Source of the DNA: Mesorhizobium tamadayense
Lineage (GTDB): Bacteria; Pseudomonadota; Alphaproteobacteria; Rhizobiales; Rhizobiaceae
Assembly: GCF_003863365.1 (NCBI RefSeq)
Contig: NZ_RQXT01000017.1
Span: forward strand, 53,909-117,908
DNA: 64,000 nucleotides
Reading direction: 5' to 3'
Part shown: positions 50,732-59,168 of the stretch, one piece after another
Position numbering within the stretch: position 1 is the stretch's first letter
How the letters are laid out: each line of letters opens with the position of its first letter
Notes under the pieces: generated by a model
What the model saw: only the letters and a program-made list of their open reading frames with translations
What the model was told of the DNA's origin: nothing
The model's database searches: none
Translations under genes and position numbers: made by a program

Positions 50732-51330
50732 CAAAACCCCTCGACGGTTTCAGCGACTGCGCGCACCAGCAGCGCGGTCGAACGCGCCCCGGCGTCCATG
50801 TGTCCGATCGAGCGTTCGCCCAGGAAGGAGGCGCGCCCGCGCAGGGCCTTCATCGGCACGGTTGCATCTGCTGCCCTGTCGGCGGCCTCGGCGATCTCCG
50901 TGCCGGCCTTGCCTTGCGCCAGCGCCTCATACACCGGTTGCAGCACGTCGAGCATGGTTTTTTGCCCCGGCTGCGATTTGCCGCGCGCCGAAACCGCCTC
51001 GATCGCCTTGCCCAGCGCCGCCGTCAGCGCGGCGCGGTCCGGCGCTGGCGGAAGTTCCCTGCCGAGGGCCATGAACAGCGTCCCGAACAGCGGACCGGAG
51101 GCGCCGCCCACCGTCATCACCAGCTTGGTGCCGACCGCCGTCAGCGCGTCCGGCAGGGACTTGGCCGCAAATGCGTCCGCTTCGGCGCGCACGGCTTCGA
51201 AGCCCCGCTGCATGTTCAACCCATGGTCGCCGTCGCCGATCGCCTGGTCGAGCGCGGTCAGTTCCTCGGCATGCGCCGCGATCGTGTCCGCCGCCGCCGC
51301 GATCAATCGTGAGAAATCGGATGCGGCCAT
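50731..51330 (-). CDS. dhaL: dihydroxyacetone kinase subunit DhaL (ADP-binding)
   Basis: A 199-residue Dak2-domain protein. The Mg/nucleotide loop AIGDGDHGLNM (30-40) and VMTVGGASGPLFGTLFM are conserved. It holds the nucleotide that transfers phosphate to the DhaK-bound triose. ATG 51330 is 10 bases after the fused kinase stop. Its nucleotide loop retains the Asp residues needed for magnesium. Confidence 0.9.
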   Translation of the reverse strand: MAASDFSRLIAAAADTIAAHAEELTALDQAIGDGDHGLNMQRGFEAVRAEADAFAAKSLPDALTAVGTKLVMTVGGASGPLFGTLFMALGRELPPAPDRAALTAALGKAIEAVSARGKSQPGQKTMLDVLQPVYEALAQGKAGTEIAEAADRAADATVPMKALRGRASFLGERSIGHMDAGARSTALLVRAVAETVEGF

Positions 51331-51340
51331 TCTCTGTCCT

Positions 51341-52981
51341 TCATGCCGGGGCGAACATGGCCGCCACGGCCGCGAATACTTCTGCCACGGCAAAGGCGCC
51401 CGGATCCGCGACGCCGTCAAGCTGCCTTCCGATATAGGCGGAGCGCCCGGCCTTTGCCTTCCGCATCGCGGCGGTAGCCTCCGCGCCGTGCCGCGCGGCC
51501 GATGCTGCCGCTTCGGGCCCGCCCGCGTCGAGCGCTTTGAGCGCCGGCTCCAGCGCATCGACCATGGTGCGGTCGCCGACCTTGGCGCCGCCGTAGAAGG
51601 TCATCCGCTCAAGACCGGCGAGCAACGCCTTGCTGAACGATGCGCCGCCGTTGAGCGACTGCGCCGCGGCGGTGAAGAAGATCGACAATAGCACGCCGCT
51701 CGAACCGCCCATCGATGTCCCCAATATATCGCCGATTGCGGCGAGCGTTGCGGTCTTGGCAAGCGGCAGTGTGTCGATGCGGTCGAGCACGCTGCGCGCG
51801 CCCGTCGCCACCGTCGACCCGGTGTCGCCGTCGCCCGCCTTGGCGTCCAGGCCGTTCAACGCCTCTTCGAGCGAGATCAGCTTCTCGCAGACCGTGGCGA
51901 TCAGGCGCTCGGCGCCGACGTCGCTGCTGGCCGCCCTGGCGGCGTCGCGAATGGCCGGTTTAGCCGCTGCCACCACGACCGGTAGGCGAACCGGTTTCGC
52001 CGGCAGCCAGGCGTGCGGGCCGACCGGCGCCAGCAGCGCCGCCTCGCGCTCCGCATCCAGCTTGATCAGCGACAGTGAAAACCCGTTCATGTTGAGCGCG
52101 GTCATCAGATGCCCGGGACCGATCGTCAGCGTCACCGCCTTTGCCAGCGGCGAGGCAAGCGCCGCATTGGCGATCAGCGACATTTCGAGCGGCGGCACCG
52201 ATCCGAGATTGTTGATCAAGAGCGCATAGCGGCTGCCCGGATCGAGCCGCGCGGCGAGGCGCTCCGCCATGATGGCGACCAGCTTGCCGGCGCTTTGCAG
52301 GGCAATACGCTCGACGCCCGGCTCGCCATGGATGCCGAGGCCAAGCTCGCCGTCGTCGGCGCCGAAGCGGTCCTGATGCGCCTGTCCAGGGATCGAGCAG
52401 GAGGAGAGCGAGATGCCGAGAGAAACGATCTCCTTCGCCGCCGCGCGCGCCGCGGCCGTGACCGAGGCCAGGTCATGGCCGGTTTCGGACAGGTGCCCGG
52501 CGATCTTGTGCACGAACAGCGTGCCGGCGATGCCGCGCGGCTGCGCGATGTCGGGCAGCGCGATGTCGTCGCCGACGATCACCATCTCGACCGAAAAACC
52601 TTCCGCGCGCGCCTTCTCGGCGGCCAGCCCGAAATTGAGGCGGTCGCCGGTGTAGTTCTTGACGATCAGCAGGCAGCCGGCGGAGCCGGTCGTCGCGCGG
52701 ATCGCCGCCAGCACCGCCTCGACGCTGGGCGAAGCAAAAATCTCGCCCGAGACGGCGGCCGTCAGCATGCCGGCGCCGACGAAACCCGCATGCGAAGGCT
52801 CGTGCCCCGCGCCGCCGCCTGAGACGACGGCAACCTTCGTCTTGTCCCAGTCGACGCGCAGCACAACCTTGACTTCGGGATAGCCGTCGAGGCGCGCCAG
52901 CGTGCCCGAGCCGGCGGTCGCAAGAAAGCCGTCCAGCGCCTCGGTGACGATCGAGTCCTTGCGATTGAAAAAGTGCTTCAT
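51341..52981 (-). CDS. ATP-dependent dihydroxyacetone kinase, fused DhaK-DhaL
   Basis: A 546-residue protein with Dak1 (1-330; VSGGGAGHEPSHAGFVGAGM; substrate His in GLGIHGEPG) joined to Dak2 (about 355-546; AKAGDGDTGSTVATGA; GTSMGGSSGVLLSIFF) by an Ala/Pro-rich linker. This is the ATP-type kinase of the Citrobacter and eukaryote kind, also used for erythrulose and related ketoses. It opens the catabolic half of the operon, 77 bases after the second ABC ATPase gene. Why both ATP- and PTS-type kinases are kept in one operon is not evident. Confidence 0.88.
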   Translation of the reverse strand: MKHFFNRKDSIVTEALDGFLATAGSGTLARLDGYPEVKVVLRVDWDKTKVAVVSGGGAGHEPSHAGFVGAGMLTAAVSGEIFASPSVEAVLAAIRATTGSAGCLLIVKNYTGDRLNFGLAAEKARAEGFSVEMVIVGDDIALPDIAQPRGIAGTLFVHKIAGHLSETGHDLASVTAAARAAAKEIVSLGISLSSCSIPGQAHQDRFGADDGELGLGIHGEPGVERIALQSAGKLVAIMAERLAARLDPGSRYALLINNLGSVPPLEMSLIANAALASPLAKAVTLTIGPGHLMTALNMNGFSLSLIKLDAEREAALLAPVGPHAWLPAKPVRLPVVVAAAKPAIRDAARAASSDVGAERLIATVCEKLISLEEALNGLDAKAGDGDTGSTVATGARSVLDRIDTLPLAKTATLAAIGDILGTSMGGSSGVLLSIFFTAAAQSLNGGASFSKALLAGLERMTFYGGAKVGDRTMVDALEPALKALDAGGPEAAASAARHGAEATAAMRKAKAGRSAYIGRQLDGVADPGAFAVAEVFAAVAAMFAPA

Positions 52982-53058
52982 GGATTGCGTCCAGTCCGTA
53001 TCTGCTATTCGTCAATCGGTGTGCGATGCGTGCGCGAGCCGGCTGCATCAGTCCCCAG

Positions 53059-54072
53059 CTAAATCAATCTTTGCCCGTCCGAGCCGAAATAAAGTGGCGA
53101 GCGATAGCGGATCGTCACCTTGTCCCCCTTATCGAGCGGCGTGTCGGGATCGGTCAGCGTCACCAGCTTCTTCGCGCCCACCGTCACATGCAGGTGGTTC
53201 TGGTCGCCGAGGTGCTCGACCCAGTCGACGATCCCGTCGGCGTGGCCGTTGGCCGCCTTCTCGATCGACAGATGCTCGGTGCGCGCGCCGATCGTCGTCG
53301 TGCCGGCCGGCGCGCCGCCGTCGGGCAACAGTCCGGCCGGCAAAAGGTTGATCGCCGGCTGGCCGAGACGAGCCGCGACATGAAGGTTTGCCGGCTCCGA
53401 ATAGATCGCGCGCGGCGTGCCGATCTGCACCAGCACGCCATCGGCCAGGATGCCGATGCGGTCTGCCATGGTCATCGCCTCGATCTGGTCATGCGTGACA
53501 TAGAGCATGGTGGCGCCGAGCTCGGACTGAATGCGCTTGAGCTCGAGCCTGAGGTCGGCGCGCAGCTTGGCATCGAGCGAGGACAGCGGCTCGTCCATCA
53601 GGTAGATCGCTGGCTTGCGCACCAATGCGCGGCCGATGGCGACGCGCTGCATCTCGCCGCCCGACAACTTGGTCGAGCGGTTATTGAGCTTGTGGTCGAT
53701 GCGCACCATGCGGGCCACCTCCTCGACCCGGCGGCGCACCGCCTCCTCGGGAAAGCGCCGCGCCGGTGAGCGCAGCGGGAAGGCCAGGTTGTCGTAGACC
53801 GAAAGATGCGGGTAGAGCGAATATTGCTGGAACACGAAGGCCGTGTCGCGCTCGGCCGGCGACCGTCCCGTCGCGTCGTGGCCGCCGATGTGGATCGTGC
53901 CGCTGTCTGGCCGCTCCAGCCCGGCGATCAGCCTGAGCGCCGTCGTCTTGCCGGCGCCGGTCGGCCCAAGCAGCACGACGAACTCGCCGTCCTTGATCTG
54001 CAGGTCGAGATCGTTGATGGCGACCGTCTCGCCAAAACTCTTGGTCACACCCTGGATGTGGACGTCAGCCAT
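53059..54072 (-). CDS. sugar/polyol ABC transporter ATP-binding protein 2
   Basis: A 337-residue UgpC-type ATPase with Walker A GPTGAGKTT, Q-loop VFQQYSLYPHLSVY, signature LSGGEMQRVAIGRA, Walker B IYLMDEPLSSLD, H-loop VTHDQIEAMT, and a C-terminal regulatory domain. The start overlaps the end of the first ATPase gene by 8 bases. The two-ATPase layout matches the glycerol importer GlpSTPQV of Rhizobium, in which the two ATPases form a heterodimer. Confidence 0.88.
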   Translation of the reverse strand: MADVHIQGVTKSFGETVAINDLDLQIKDGEFVVLLGPTGAGKTTALRLIAGLERPDSGTIHIGGHDATGRSPAERDTAFVFQQYSLYPHLSVYDNLAFPLRSPARRFPEEAVRRRVEEVARMVRIDHKLNNRSTKLSGGEMQRVAIGRALVRKPAIYLMDEPLSSLDAKLRADLRLELKRIQSELGATMLYVTHDQIEAMTMADRIGILADGVLVQIGTPRAIYSEPANLHVAARLGQPAINLLPAGLLPDGGAPAGTTTIGARTEHLSIEKAANGHADGIVDWVEHLGDQNHLHVTVGAKKLVTLTDPDTPLDKGDKVTIRYRSPLYFGSDGQRLI

Positions 54073-55171
54073 GGCGCGCCTCCGCTGCCTGATCATGCAT
54101 GGCGGTCTTGACCGCGCGTCCAGTGCCTTTCTCGAACAGCGATAGCCGAGCGCTGCTCAGCGCCAGCCCGACCGGCTCGCCGGGGGCGAGATGGATGCCG
54201 GCCGGCACCCGGGCCTTGATGATGCCGTCCGCAGTCTCCACTGCGACGATCTGCGTGGTGCCGAGATATTCGGTGCCATAGATCGCGCCGCGCAGCTTCG
54301 AGGTGTCGTCAAAGCGGATGTGCTCGGGCCGGATGCCGAGCGCCATGTCGGCGGCCGCTACATCCTCTCGCACTTCCGGCACCGTCACCTTGGCGCCCTG
54401 CACGACGATCTCCTTCGCGCCTCTGGGGAGGCCGCCCCCGAAGCGCAGGAAATTCATCGGCGGCGAGCCGATGAAGTCGGCCACGAACATCGTCGCCGGC
54501 CGGTCGTAGATTTCGCGTGGGCTGCCGAACTGCTCGATGACGCCGTGGTTCATCACCGCTATCTTGTCGGCCATCGACATCGCTTCCATCTGGTCATGCG
54601 TGACATAGACCGTGGTGGCGTGGATGCGGTTGTGCAGCTCGCGCAGCTCATGGACCATCAGATCGCGAAATTCGGTATCGAGGGTCCCCAGCGGCTCGTC
54701 CATCAGGAAGCACTTTGGCCTCCGCACGATGGCGCGGCCGAGCGCGACGCGCTGGCGGTCGCCGCCGGCAAGGCCGGAGACCGATTTGTCGAGCAGATGG
54801 TCGATGCGCAAGAGCTTCGCCGTTTCCTCGACACGCGTGCGGATCTCGGCCGAAGCCATGCCCTGCGCTAAGAGCGGGAAGCCGATGTTCTTGCGCACGT
54901 TCATGTGCGGATAGAGCGCGAAGAGCTGGAAGACGAAGGCGATGTCGCGTTCGCGCGCCCGGCGCATGGTGACGTCCTCGCCGCCGAGCAGAATCTTGCC
55001 GCCGGTCGGCAACTCGAGGCCTGCAATCATGCGGAGCGTCGTGGTCTTGCCGCAGCCCGAAGGCCCGAGCATGACGAAGAACTCGCCGTCCTCGACGACG
55101 AAGTTGGAATCCTGCACGGCGACGAAGTCGCCGAAGGCTTTCCTCAGGTTCTGAACGCGGATCTCGGCCAT
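54065..55171 (-). CDS. sugar/polyol ABC transporter ATP-binding protein 1
   Basis: A 368-residue UgpC-type ATPase with Walker A GPSGCGKTT, Walker B CFLMDEPLGTLD and H-loop VTHDQMEAMS. The signature loop reads LAGGDRQR instead of LSGGQRQR, losing the Ser that contacts ATP across the dimer. Paired with the second ATPase, which has a normal LSGGE, one of the two composite sites may be weak, as in other asymmetric ABC heterodimers. The start is 2 bases after the small membrane protein stop. Confidence 0.87.
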   Translation of the reverse strand: MAEIRVQNLRKAFGDFVAVQDSNFVVEDGEFFVMLGPSGCGKTTTLRMIAGLELPTGGKILLGGEDVTMRRARERDIAFVFQLFALYPHMNVRKNIGFPLLAQGMASAEIRTRVEETAKLLRIDHLLDKSVSGLAGGDRQRVALGRAIVRRPKCFLMDEPLGTLDTEFRDLMVHELRELHNRIHATTVYVTHDQMEAMSMADKIAVMNHGVIEQFGSPREIYDRPATMFVADFIGSPPMNFLRFGGGLPRGAKEIVVQGAKVTVPEVREDVAAADMALGIRPEHIRFDDTSKLRGAIYGTEYLGTTQIVAVETADGIIKARVPAGIHLAPGEPVGLALSSARLSLFEKGTGRAVKTAMHDQAAEARHG

Positions 55172-55173
55172 GG

Positions 55174-55317
55174 CTATTCCGGGAATTTCGAGACGATGAT
55201 GAACGTGGCCGTGCCGAAGAGCATGGTGACGAAGGAATAGCTGTAGAGCGACAGCGCGAAAGACTGGAAAAGCATCAGGAAGCCGATGGCGATGATCGCG
55301 GTAGCGATGTTTTCCAT
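55174..55317 (-). CDS. small membrane protein of the ABC transporter operon, 47 aa
   Basis: From ATG 55317 it encodes MENIATAIIAIGFLMLFQSF then ALSLYSYSFVTMLFGTATFI to IVSKFPE, two adjacent hydrophobic helices with a short loop. GAGGCG lies about 9 bases upstream. The stop is 2 bases before the ATPase gene, so it is translated with the transporter. The Rhizobium glycerol importer operon also carries a small membrane gene (glpU), but that protein is longer and I cannot equate them. It may be an accessory subunit. Confidence 0.6.
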   Translation of the reverse strand: MENIATAIIAIGFLMLFQSFALSLYSYSFVTMLFGTATFIIVSKFPE

Positions 55318-55390
55318 CAAGCCGCGCCTCGCCCAACGGGGCCATGATGAGCGCTTTGAGCCGATAGGGCGGTTCATGCAGCACCCCCTT

Positions 55391-55526
55391 CCTTCTCCCC
55401 GTTCACGGGGAGAAGGTGGCCCGAAGGGTCGGATGAGGGGCGGCGCAAACGCCTCTGACTAACGCAAACGCCGGAGCTGCCCCTCATCTGCCTGCCGGCA
55501 TCTTCTCCCCGTGAACGGGGAGAAGG
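55391..55526. repeat. RIME-like palindromic intergenic element, copy 2
   Basis: The same architecture as the element at 1347-1473: palindromes 55391-55416 and 55502-55526 around CTCCCCGT/ACGGGGAG, with GGATGAGGGGC and GCCCCTCATCTGCCTGCCGG in the spacer. It lies between the second permease and the small membrane protein in mid-operon, where hairpins could lower expression of downstream genes. Confidence 0.75.
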
Positions 55527-55567
55527 GACGCTGCCGCGGCGCCGGTTCCATACTTCTCGACACTTCA

Positions 55568-56518
55568 TCATTTGCGCACCGCGCCGAAGGTGATGCCGCG
55601 CAGCAATTGCTTGCGGAGCAGGATGGTGAAGACCAGGATCGGCACCAGGAAGATCGTCGTGCCGGCGGCCACCGCCGGCCAGTCCTGGCCGCCTTCGCCG
55701 ATGATGGTCGGGATGAAGGGTGGCGCGGTCTGCGCAGTGCCGGAGGTCAGAAGCGCCGCGAACGCATATTCGTTCCAGGCAAAGATCAGGCAGAAGATCG
55801 CGGTGGCGGCGATGCCGGTGGTCGCTTGCGGCAGCACGGTGCGCCAGAACGCCTGCAGCCTGGTATAGCCGTCGATCATCGCCGCTTCTTCATATTCGCG
55901 CGGGATCTCGTCGATGAAGCCCTTGAGCAGCCACACGGCTAAAGAAACGTTGACCGCGGTGTAGAGCAGGATCATGCCGAGCGCGGTGTCGGAGAGGCCG
56001 AGCTCGCGGTACATCAGGTAGATCGGGATCGCCACCGCGATCGGCGGCATCATGCGCGTCGACAGGATGAAGAACAAAAGGTCGTCGGCCAAAGGCACCT
56101 TGAAGCGCGAGAAGCCGTAGGCCGAGAGCGTGCCGAGGAACACAGCGCAGAAGGTCGAGCCGAAGGCGATGATCAGCGAGTTGACGAAGCGCGGCAGGAA
56201 GTTCGATTGGCCTGCGATCACCATGTTGCGCTTGCGCACCGTCTGGTCACAGAAGCCGGTCGCCGGTCCAAGCGAGTTGATGTATTCCGGCGTCTGCCTG
56301 GTGCGGGTGGTGAACAGGTTGCAATAGCCCTCGATGCTCGGCTGGAAGACGATCTTCGGCGGATAGGCGATCGAATCCGGCGGCGTCTTGAAGCTGGTGG
56401 CGAAGATCCATAAGAGCGGCACGATCGAGATCAGCGCATAGCCGACGACGAGCGCGCCGGCGATCCGCTTCGAGTTCGACGACGGCGCGACGACGGAGTG
56501 GGCGGTGGTCAGGCTCAT
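55568..56518 (-). CDS. sugar/polyol ABC transporter permease, MalG type
   Basis: A 316-residue inner-membrane permease with six predicted helices and an EAA loop REYEEAAMIDGYTRLQAF. Unlike ordinary MalG proteins it has a large hydrophilic insertion after the first helix (about residues 55-105, including YCNLFTTRTRQTPEYINSLG and two Cys-flanked segments), probably periplasmic and contacting the binding protein. Its start overlaps the stop of the preceding permease by four bases (ATGA). Confidence 0.88.
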   Translation of the reverse strand: MSLTTAHSVVAPSSNSKRIAGALVVGYALISIVPLLWIFATSFKTPPDSIAYPPKIVFQPSIEGYCNLFTTRTRQTPEYINSLGPATGFCDQTVRKRNMVIAGQSNFLPRFVNSLIIAFGSTFCAVFLGTLSAYGFSRFKVPLADDLLFFILSTRMMPPIAVAIPIYLMYRELGLSDTALGMILLYTAVNVSLAVWLLKGFIDEIPREYEEAAMIDGYTRLQAFWRTVLPQATTGIAATAIFCLIFAWNEYAFAALLTSGTAQTAPPFIPTIIGEGGQDWPAVAAGTTIFLVPILVFTILLRKQLLRGITFGAVRK

Positions 56519-57462
56519 CTCTGCTTCACCTTGTTGAGCGCCTTGACGTAGATGTTGGCCAGCCCGAACACCGCGACGAACAGGATGATGGCGAAGGCCG
56601 AGGAATAGCCGGTGCGCCAGCTCTCGAAGGCCTGCCGCTTCAGCGTGATCGAGGCGACTTCCGTTGTCGAGCCGGGTCCGCCGCCGGTGAGCAGATTGAC
56701 CATGTCGAACATCTTGAAGTTCTCGATGCCGCGGAACAGCACCGCCAGCATGATGAAGGGCAGCGCCATCGGCAGCGTGATCGACCAGAACTGCCGCCAG
56801 TTGGAGGCGCGGTCGACCTCGGCCGCTTCATAGATGTATTCGGGGATCGAGCGTAAGCCCGCGAGGCAGATCAGCATCACGTAAGGCGTCCACATCCATG
56901 TGTCGACGATGACGATCGCCCATGGCGCCAGCTCGACATTGGACAGCATCTGCACGTTCGTCGGCGGGATGCCGGTGAGGAAGGAGACGGCGTAGGCGAA
57001 CAGCCCGATCTGCGGCTCGTAGAGGAAGCGCCAGAAATTGCCGACCACCGCCGGCGACAGCATCATCGGCACCAGGATGATCGTCGTCCAGAAGGCGTGC
57101 CCGCGGAATTTGCGGTCGATCAGCCACGCCAGCGTGAAGCCGATCACCGTCTGCAGAAGGATGGTCCAGAACACGAAATGCGCCGTCGTCTGCATGGCGA
57201 TCCAGATGTCCTGGTCGCCGAGGATGCGCCGGTAGTTGGCGAGCCCGAGGTTCTTCACCACCTCGTTGGGGCGGTTGGCGCGGTAATTGGTGAAGGAGAG
57301 ATAGATCGCCCAGAACAGCGGGAAGATGTTGATGGCTAAAAGCAAAAGGATCGTCGGCGAGATGAACAGCCAGGCGAGGCCCTTGTCGCTGATGCCCCGG
57401 ATCTTCTTGGCCAACGGCTCCGGTGTCGCCCGGGCAACGTTGTCCGCAGTCCGATTGAGCAT
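56515..57462 (-). CDS. sugar/polyol ABC transporter permease, MalF type
   Basis: A 315-residue permease with about six transmembrane helices starting after KIRGISDKGLAWLFISPTIL, and an EAA loop EYIYEAAEVDRASNWRQFW. ATG 57462 has AGGA 6 bases upstream; a GTG at 57483 would add seven residues. It is 107 bases from the binding-protein gene, a gap holding a perfect 12-base-pair hairpin. Confidence 0.88.
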   Translation of the reverse strand: MLNRTADNVARATPEPLAKKIRGISDKGLAWLFISPTILLLLAINIFPLFWAIYLSFTNYRANRPNEVVKNLGLANYRRILGDQDIWIAMQTTAHFVFWTILLQTVIGFTLAWLIDRKFRGHAFWTTIILVPMMLSPAVVGNFWRFLYEPQIGLFAYAVSFLTGIPPTNVQMLSNVELAPWAIVIVDTWMWTPYVMLICLAGLRSIPEYIYEAAEVDRASNWRQFWSITLPMALPFIMLAVLFRGIENFKMFDMVNLLTGGGPGSTTEVASITLKRQAFESWRTGYSSAFAIILFVAVFGLANIYVKALNKVKQR

Positions 57463-57516
57463 GGTTAGTCCTGCATCGGTCACTGGTAAGTCTCGGCGAT
57501 GGAATTTATCTGAACT

Positions 57517-57546
57517 GCGTCCCGTGCCAAGGGCGGCACGGGACGC
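57517..57546. terminator. perfect 12-bp hairpin after the binding-protein gene
   Basis: GCGTCCCGTGCC (57517-57528) and its exact complement (57535-57546) enclose AAGGGC. It lies 24 bases past the binding-protein stop on the minus strand. In such operons the stem usually stabilises the binding-protein mRNA and attenuates the permease genes. Confidence 0.6.
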
Positions 57547-57569
57547 TTCGGTCTGGCTCGGGAGGAGCC

Positions 57570-58901
57570 TTACATCTTGCCGTCATCCTGGAAGACCTGC
57601 GTCCAGTCCTTGACGAGGCCGTCGAGAGCGTCCTTGGGGGAAGCCTGGCCGGCGACGACATAGTCGTGGAAGCGCTTCTGCGAGGCCTGCAGCAGCGGCG
57701 CGTAGCTGGGCTCCGCCCAGAAGTCCTTCACGATCGCCATGGAGTCGAGGAAGGCCTGCGCATAGGGCTGGCTGGACGGGAACTTCGGGTCCTTGACGAC
57801 GGAGTTCAGGCAGGAATAGCCGCCGAGCGACCACCACTTGCCCTGCACGTCCTTGTTGGCGAACCACTTGATGTACTTCAGCGCCGATTCCTGCTTGTCG
57901 GAATAGGAAACCACCGAAATGCCCTGGCCGCCGAGCTGCGCGAACTGGTCGCCATCCGGACCTTTGGGGTTGACGAAGTAGCCGATCTTGTCGCCGCCGA
58001 CATTCTCGTCCTTCTGCAGGCCGGGCCAGGTGAAGGCGAAGTTCATGTGCATTGCCACCTGTCCTGATTTGAAGGCGTCGACGCCTTCGCCCATGTAGCT
58101 GTTGGAGGCGCCGGGCGGCGTGCAGCAGTCATAGAGCGCCTTGTAGAATTCCAGCCCCTTCACCGACTTCTCGGAATTGACGAAGCCCTCCATCTCGTAG
58201 GGCTTCTTCGGGTTCTCATACTGGAAGCCGTAGCTGTAGAGCACGTCCATGGCGCCCATGGTGATGCCCTCCGAGCCGCGCTCGGTATAGATCGAGGCGC
58301 CGTAGACGGTCTTGCCGTCGATCTGCCGCTTCTGGAAGAACTCGGCGATCTGCTTCAGCTGGTCGAAGGTGGTCGGTGGGGCGAGGTCCCAGCCATATTT
58401 TTCCTTGAATTCCTTCTGCAGCTCGGGCCGCGAGAACCAGTCCTTGCGATAGGTCCAGCCAACGACGTCGCCCATGGCCGGCAGCGCCCAGTAGTTCGGC
58501 GTGTTCTTCGGCCATTCCGAATAGCCGACCACGGTCGCCGGCACGAAGTCGTCCATGCTGATCTTCTCCTTGTCGAAGAAGTCGTTCAGCTTGACGTAGT
58601 GGCCGTTCTCGGCGGCGCCGCCGATCCACTGGCTGTCGCCGATGATCAGGTCGCACAGCTTGCCGTGCGAGTTGAGCTCGTTGAGGAAGCGGTCGGCATA
58701 GTTGGTCCATGGCACGAACTCGAACTTCATGCCGATGCCGGTTTCCTTGGTGAAGTCCTTGGACAGTTCAACGAGCGCGTTGGCCGGGTCCCAGGCCGCC
58801 CAGCAAAGCGTCAGGTCTTCCGCATGCGCGACGTTCGAGACGGCTGTCGATGCGAGCGTCGCCGAGGCCAGTCCCAACGCCAGTTTCAAGGTCGATTTCA
58901 T
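57570..58901 (-). CDS. sugar/polyol ABC transporter substrate-binding protein
   Basis: A 443-residue periplasmic binding protein of family 1. A signal peptide (MKSTLKLALGLASATLASTA, cleaved near AHA-EDL) precedes a mature domain starting LTLCWAAWDPANALVELSKD. Several Cys residues in the mature part (LTLCWA, KLCDL, YDCCTPP, YSCLN) could form disulphides. It is the first gene of the operon and has AGGTAAGG just before ATG 58901. Linked to triose/ketose kinases, the ligand is likely a short polyol or ketose, an inference. Confidence 0.88.
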   Translation of the reverse strand: MKSTLKLALGLASATLASTAVSNVAHAEDLTLCWAAWDPANALVELSKDFTKETGIGMKFEFVPWTNYADRFLNELNSHGKLCDLIIGDSQWIGGAAENGHYVKLNDFFDKEKISMDDFVPATVVGYSEWPKNTPNYWALPAMGDVVGWTYRKDWFSRPELQKEFKEKYGWDLAPPTTFDQLKQIAEFFQKRQIDGKTVYGASIYTERGSEGITMGAMDVLYSYGFQYENPKKPYEMEGFVNSEKSVKGLEFYKALYDCCTPPGASNSYMGEGVDAFKSGQVAMHMNFAFTWPGLQKDENVGGDKIGYFVNPKGPDGDQFAQLGGQGISVVSYSDKQESALKYIKWFANKDVQGKWWSLGGYSCLNSVVKDPKFPSSQPYAQAFLDSMAIVKDFWAEPSYAPLLQASQKRFHDYVVAGQASPKDALDGLVKDWTQVFQDDGKM

Positions 58902-59003
58902 GCCTTACCTCCCATTTGCGAAACGCGTCCGGATGACGGTTTCAAGAGCCCTCAACCCTCGCTCCTCCGAGGGTCTGAACATGACGCGCGATGCGCTGTC
59001 GAT

Positions 59004-59041
59004 GTTTAGTAATTTGTTTAGTGATGCTCTTTTTACTAAAC
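59004..59041. promoter_or_regulatory. operator-like GTTTAGT repeat array
   Basis: GTTTAGTAA (59004-59012) and its exact complement TTACTAAAC (59033-59041) form an inverted repeat, and a further direct copy GTTTAGT stands at 59016-59022, 12 bases from the first. It lies about 100 bases before the binding-protein start. The layout suits a DeoR- or SorC-type sugar-responsive repressor; none is encoded in the window apart from the possible helix-turn-helix gene at 47965. Confidence 0.55.
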
Positions 59042-59126
59042 AACGCAAGCGAATTCGTTGCTGCGCCGCAGCATGGCGAAAGCAATGGTTGAAATCGTTG
59101 GGAAAAGATGGCCGGACGGCCCTAAC

Positions 59127-59168
59127 CAATTCCAGGAAAACTGCGCAGCGGTTTTCCATCCGGAATTG
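59127..59168. repeat. short palindromic repeat (CAATTCC/GGAATTG family), copy 2
   Basis: Bounded by CAATTCC and GGAATTG, with AGGAAAACTGCGCAGCGG and TTTTCC inside. It is related in reverse orientation to the element at 47916-47958 and lies 63 bases before hrpB. Confidence 0.55.

Noticed and set aside
48380..51691. A 1103-codon plus-strand open frame across the dha/PTS genes
   Set aside because: It is antisense to four well-recognised genes (Enzyme I, HPr, DhaM, DhaL), has Arg/Asp/His-rich low-complexity translation and no family character; typical of the opposite strand of GC-rich genes.
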